64,000 nt of DNA, from assembly GCA_964436305.1 (NCBI GenBank), contig CAYTCI010000004.1, positions 27,381-91,380 of the forward strand, given 5' to 3'. This document shows, in pieces, positions 60,780 through 64,000 of this stretch. This DNA comes from JAKPUX01 sp964436305 (GTDB lineage: Bacteria; Zhuqueibacterota; Zhuqueibacteria; Residuimicrobiales; Residuimicrobiaceae). The notes beneath the pieces were generated by a model. The model searched no databases, had not been told where the DNA came from, and saw only the letters and a list, made by a program, of their open reading frames with translations. How positions within the stretch are numbered: the stretch's first letter is position 1; each line of letters begins with the position of its first letter. A program made the translations under genes and the position numbers.

Positions 60780-63749
60780 CTATTTCACGTAAAGCAACTT
60801 CCTGACCACCCGGAAATCGCCACTCTCCATCGAGTAATGGTAAAGTCCGGTGGGCAGGGATTGTCCCCGGTCGTCCCGGGCATCCCAGGTCACAACGTGG
60901 CGGCCGGAGGCGCAATAGCCATCCACCAGGGTGCGCACACGCTGTCCGACACCATTAAAGATCGCAATCCGCACCGTGCCCGCATGCGGCAGCTGGAAAT
61001 GGATCTGCGTCTGCGGGTTGAAGGGATTGGGATAGTTCTGCTCGAGGGCATAGTCTGTCACCGGCGTCTCGGCGGTTCCCACCCCGGTCAGCAGATGCAT
61101 GGCCCAGCGATGCGTCACCGTGCTCTCCCGGTCGGATACCCGGACCTCCACCTTGCCGGTCTTGCTGCTGGCCGGATAGATCCGGAAGGTCGAGTCGGTG
61201 CCGGCGATGACGCCATCGAGCAGCCAGAGGAAGCGCAGGCTGTCGCCGTCGGCATCCGTGGCGCTCACGGAAAAGTCGAGGATATGATAGCCGTTGACAA
61301 AGAGGTCCGAGTCAGCGGGCACGCACTGCAGGATATCTGGCAGGCGGTTGGGGATGACCAGGGCCTCTGCGTGGAAGAGCTCCTGGTCGCCGATGCCCTC
61401 GACCGCGGCCGCGATCTCATAGATGCCGGTTTCCGCACCCAGTCCGAAGCGCACGCCGGCCACTCCGCCGATGCCGGTTACAGCCGCGGCACCATCGGGG
61501 AAAGCGCCCACACCGCTCACACTGGTAAAATGGACCGTAATCCCCTGCAGCGGCGCGCCGAACTGGTCCAGCACCCGCACCTGGAGCGGATTAGCCAGTA
61601 CCGCTCCGGCGAAGGCCTGCTGACCGTCGCCGCCGGCGATCTGCAGCGTCGTCGCCACCGGGGTCACGACCAGGGGTTTGACGGTGCAGGCAAAGGCCGC
61701 CTGCGCCGCCGCGTTATCCACCAGCTGGGCGGTGACATTCTGCTGCAGCGGCAGGGCGGCCGGCTGAAAATGAACCCGCGCATAGCCCTGGGCATCGCTG
61801 TAGACCGGCTGGGTTTCACTGAAGCGGCCGCCTGGCGAGAGCGCCGAGAAGGTGACCGCTGCACCCTGGACGACGTTACCCCAGGAGTCCTTCACCTGGA
61901 CGATCAGCGGCTGCGGCAGGGGTGAACCCTCCTGTGCCGTCTGGCCATTACCGCTGATCAGGGCGATCTGCTGTGGCCTGGAGAAGAAGAGCCGCTGCTT
62001 CGCCGGAACGCCGTAGAGCTTTAATTCGGTTTTGTCGAGCATCCGGATGCGGATATCCACGCTGTCACGCTGACCGAGGCCGAAATGCTGCACCGGATCG
62101 TTCTGGCAGAGGTAGCCATAGGCGTTGATCACCTGGCGGTAGCCGACGAGGTGGGCCGGATCGTTGATATAGCCACGGTCATAGACCCATATCTTGGTGC
62201 CGAAGCCGCCCATGTCGCCCTTGGGGCCGCGCCCGGTGATCTTGAGCCAGCGATTGGAGGTAACGGTGTTATTGACAAAGAGATGGTTGCCGATCGAATC
62301 GGGATAGCTCACGGCGGTCACCTTGTCAAACTCCTTGATCGCATCCGCATAGTAGAAATCAACATCGCCGTCATTGTCGATGTCCCCGGTCGCAGCGCCG
62401 CGGGGATCAAAGGATTTGAGGCGCATGCCGGTATCGTCGAGCGGGGTGAAGGAGCCGTCGCCGTTGTTGCGGTAAAAGCGCGTATAATCGCGGGTTTGCG
62501 GGGCGACGATATCGAGGTCCCCGTCATTGTCGGCATCCAGGAAAATCAGCGAGAAACCGAACTGGGTGATCTTGAGCAGACTGGTGACATCGGTGAAATG
62601 GCCGGCGCCATCGTTCTTGTAGACCCGGACGTAGCTGGAGGAGTAACTGTCCTTGGGGACGACAAAGACGTCGTAATCGCCGTCGTTGTCATAATCGGCA
62701 AAAGTGGCGCCGTTGCAGTCGTTGGCGGGATTGGTATTGAGCCCGGCGCCGCCGGCGTTTTCGCTGAAATGGCCGGTGCCGTCACCGAAAAAGAGCTGGT
62801 TGTAAACCTCCCGGCTGGTTGGTCCGCCGACCCTGCGCTTGCTCTCGGGATCGATGGCGACGTAATTGCGATGGGCAACGAAGATGTCCATATTGCCATC
62901 CTCATTGGCATCGACGACCGTACAGCCCTGCGTGCCCATGTAAGCCGGATTGTCGGGGGTGGCGCCGCTGTCGGTCACCCGTCTGAAGGTGCCGTTGCCC
63001 TGGTTGAGGTAAAACTCGTTGGGCTGCACCGGGGTGACAATCGCTGCGCCCTCGGCATTGCCGCTCGCCGGCCAGCGTTTCTCCGCCGGTCCCCAGTTGG
63101 CGCCGTAGAGATCCATCCAGCCGTCGTTGTTGGCATCGAAGGCGGCGATGCCGCGCGTGCCATAACCATAGCTGTTGACCGAGTCGAAATCGGCCATAAA
63201 GACGCGGATCAGCGGCAGGCCGGCCGCAGTGGTGGCGTTCTCATAGTATCCCGCCCCTCCGCTGTAGCCACTGCCAAGATTGCGGTAAAGTCGGTTCTGG
63301 TCGTCGGTGGTGGCGTTATAGAGGTCATAGTCGCCGTCGTTGTCATAATCGAAAAAGATCAAACCGTGCGAGCCGGTCCAGCCGTACTGGTCCGAGATAT
63401 GCCGCGCCCCATCACTCTCGGTATAGCCGCCCGCCGGATTGCTGGCGTAAAAGGTCTCCGCCAGGCCGTCGCCGCCTTTAACATAATTCGCATAGCGGAC
63501 GGCGTTGCTGATGTAGATATCGGGACGCCCGTCTTCGTTGACGTCGGCCATAGCCACGCCGTGGCCGTAGCAGCTGAAAAAGCGTCCGGGAAGTTCGCCA
63601 CTGATAACGTCATTGTTGCCCGGGACCTTGTAGGTCCTGGTTGCATTGCGGAACCGGATGGACTGGCCCATGACGGGGCCGGCGGCCAAAGCCGCCAACA
63701 GCAGGGCCGCTGTGATCCGGTGTTGCCTGATCATCGGGAATGTGAACAT
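60780..63749 (-). CDS. secreted FG-GAP / ASPIC-UnbV protein with two Ig domains and sorting domain
   Basis: A 989-residue smaller paralog of the preceding entry. Signal peptide (ALLLAALAAGPVMGQ). Six or more Ca-type FG-GAP loops (DYDNDGDYD, DANNDGWMD, DANEDGNMD, DADNDGDLD, DIDNDGDVD), ASPIC/UnbV (NRWLKITGRGPKGDMGGFG, DPVQHFGLGQRDS), two Ig-like repeats (starting SGNGQ and GGDGQ), a cadherin-like unit and the C-terminal sorting domain (EQNYPNPFNPQTQIHF, VTWDARDDRGQSLPTGLYH). The start is ATG 63749 (AGAGG at spacing 5). First gene of the likely five-gene minus operon ending at 50415. No clear promoter is seen in 63750-63906. Confidence 0.88.
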   Translation of the reverse strand: MFTFPMIRQHRITAALLLAALAAGPVMGQSIRFRNATRTYKVPGNNDVISGELPGRFFSCYGHGVAMADVNEDGRPDIYISNAVRYANYVKGGDGLAETFYASNPAGGYTESDGARHISDQYGWTGSHGLIFFDYDNDGDYDLYNATTDDQNRLYRNLGSGYSGGAGYYENATTAAGLPLIRVFMADFDSVNSYGYGTRGIAAFDANNDGWMDLYGANWGPAEKRWPASGNAEGAAIVTPVQPNEFYLNQGNGTFRRVTDSGATPDNPAYMGTQGCTVVDANEDGNMDIFVAHRNYVAIDPESKRRVGGPTSREVYNQLFFGDGTGHFSENAGGAGLNTNPANDCNGATFADYDNDGDYDVFVVPKDSYSSSYVRVYKNDGAGHFTDVTSLLKITQFGFSLIFLDADNDGDLDIVAPQTRDYTRFYRNNGDGSFTPLDDTGMRLKSFDPRGAATGDIDNDGDVDFYYADAIKEFDKVTAVSYPDSIGNHLFVNNTVTSNRWLKITGRGPKGDMGGFGTKIWVYDRGYINDPAHLVGYRQVINAYGYLCQNDPVQHFGLGQRDSVDIRIRMLDKTELKLYGVPAKQRLFFSRPQQIALISGNGQTAQEGSPLPQPLIVQVKDSWGNVVQGAAVTFSALSPGGRFSETQPVYSDAQGYARVHFQPAALPLQQNVTAQLVDNAAAQAAFACTVKPLVVTPVATTLQIAGGDGQQAFAGAVLANPLQVRVLDQFGAPLQGITVHFTSVSGVGAFPDGAAAVTGIGGVAGVRFGLGAETGIYEIAAAVEGIGDQELFHAEALVIPNRLPDILQCVPADSDLFVNGYHILDFSVSATDADGDSLRFLWLLDGVIAGTDSTFRIYPASSKTGKVEVRVSDRESTVTHRWAMHLLTGVGTAETPVTDYALEQNYPNPFNPQTQIHFQLPHAGTVRIAIFNGVGQRVRTLVDGYCASGRHVVTWDARDDRGQSLPTGLYHYSMESGDFRVVRKLLYVK

Positions 63750-63906
63750 GGGGGCCTCTGGAAAGTTACAGTGCGATAATTAAGATGATAGTACAAAGAA
63801 CGGGGCAGAATGCGGAATTATTTGTGCGGTGCATGGCCGGGTTAAGGCATTTTGCGGCTTAATTTCGCTATTTTTTCGCCTAAAAGGGCTTTAGGCACGC
63901 CGATAC

Positions 63907-63935
63907 GGCGCCGGCTCGCGGTGGGAGCCGGCGCC
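63907..63935 (-). terminator. possible terminator hairpin at right edge
   Basis: GGCGCCGGCT (63907-63916) / AGCCGGCGCC (63926-63935), nine-base loop. It lies just beyond the stop of a frame entering from the right on the minus strand. No T-run follows, so only tentative. Confidence 0.35.
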
Positions 63936-63943
63936 ACCCGGAT

Positions 63944-64000
63944 TTATTTTCGTTTAGGAAATTTTTCCGGTAGGTTGTTCTTGGAGTAGAAGAGAATTCC
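63944..64000 (-). CDS. possible C-terminus of a protein entering from the right
   Basis: Eighteen open codons on the minus strand (reading GILFYSKNNLPEKFPKRK) end at TAA 63946-63944, followed by the hairpin at 63907-63935. The Lys/Arg-rich end looks like a plausible protein tail, but another frame is also open here. Confidence 0.3.
   Translation of the reverse strand, partial: GILFYSKNNLPEKFPKRK

Noticed and set aside
1..64000. tRNA, rRNA, CRISPR, insertion sequence or phage genes
   Set aside because: No cloverleaf with TTCRANTC-type arms, no rRNA stretches, no regularly spaced repeats and no transposase or integrase motif seen on either strand.

Overview
The window is about 60% GC and gene-dense. 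It has no rRNA, tRNA, CRISPR array, insertion sequence or prophage gene that I can see. It reads as the chromosome of an uncultured Gram-negative member of the FCB superphylum, of the KSB1/Calditrichota/Ignavibacteria type. The reasons are: four secreted proteins ending in a YPNPFN-type C-terminal (type IX secretion-like) sorting domain; a GWxTD protein; BamA/TamA, TamB and other outer-membrane barrels; ASPIC/UnbV-FG-GAP proteins; DAP-type peptidoglycan (dapF) with L,D-transpeptidases; and recurrent TTGACT-N17-TAnnnT promoters. No marker gene here fixes the phylum.

Layout. 1-8211 (+): an ATGA-coupled operon of an M19 dipeptidase (5' end outside the window), an FrhB-like iron-sulfur protein, a TamA/BamA-like barrel and a giant TamB-like protein. 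8269-11954 (-): a membrane protein, two L,D-transpeptidases and a helical lipoprotein, a peptidoglycan-to-envelope module. 12373-15287 (+): a PAS histidine kinase and an NtrC-type sigma54 activator. 15573-26912 (+): GNAT, aldose-epimerase-like protein, a metalloprotease/propeller/barrel fusion, a homocysteine methyltransferase-MTHFR fusion, GWxTD protein, small unknowns and dapF. 26997-32488 (-): MacB-like ABC transporter, two-subunit class I fumarase and GTP-type PEP carboxykinase. 33141-38467 (+): lytic transglycosylase behind tandem sigma70/sigma54 promoters, then two VIT/vWA-like secreted proteins. 38645-50411: hutH, guaB, rpsT (-), acetyltransferase, the second metalloprotease/propeller/barrel fusion with a BamB-like lipoprotein, a lipoate-ligase-like protein (-), type 2 IPP isomerase and transaldolase. 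50415-63749 (-): two giant FG-GAP/UnbV/Ig proteins followed by a UbiA-family prenyltransferase, a TPR lipoprotein and a GH67N/DUF4838-like protein. A gene tail may enter at the right edge.

The dominant theme is envelope building and surface display: barrel assembly (TamA/TamB-like, two protease-propeller-barrels, BamB-like), peptidoglycan remodelling (L,D-transpeptidases, lytic transglycosylase, dipeptidase, dapF) and exported adhesin-like proteins. The most unusual items are the paired gluzincin/TolB/barrel proteins, the helical domain apparently shared by a lipoprotein and a neighbouring L,D-transpeptidase, the VIT/vWA pair with degenerate metal sites, and sigma54-type promoters next to an NtrC-family operon and upstream of a lytic transglycosylase with a hairpin-rich leader.
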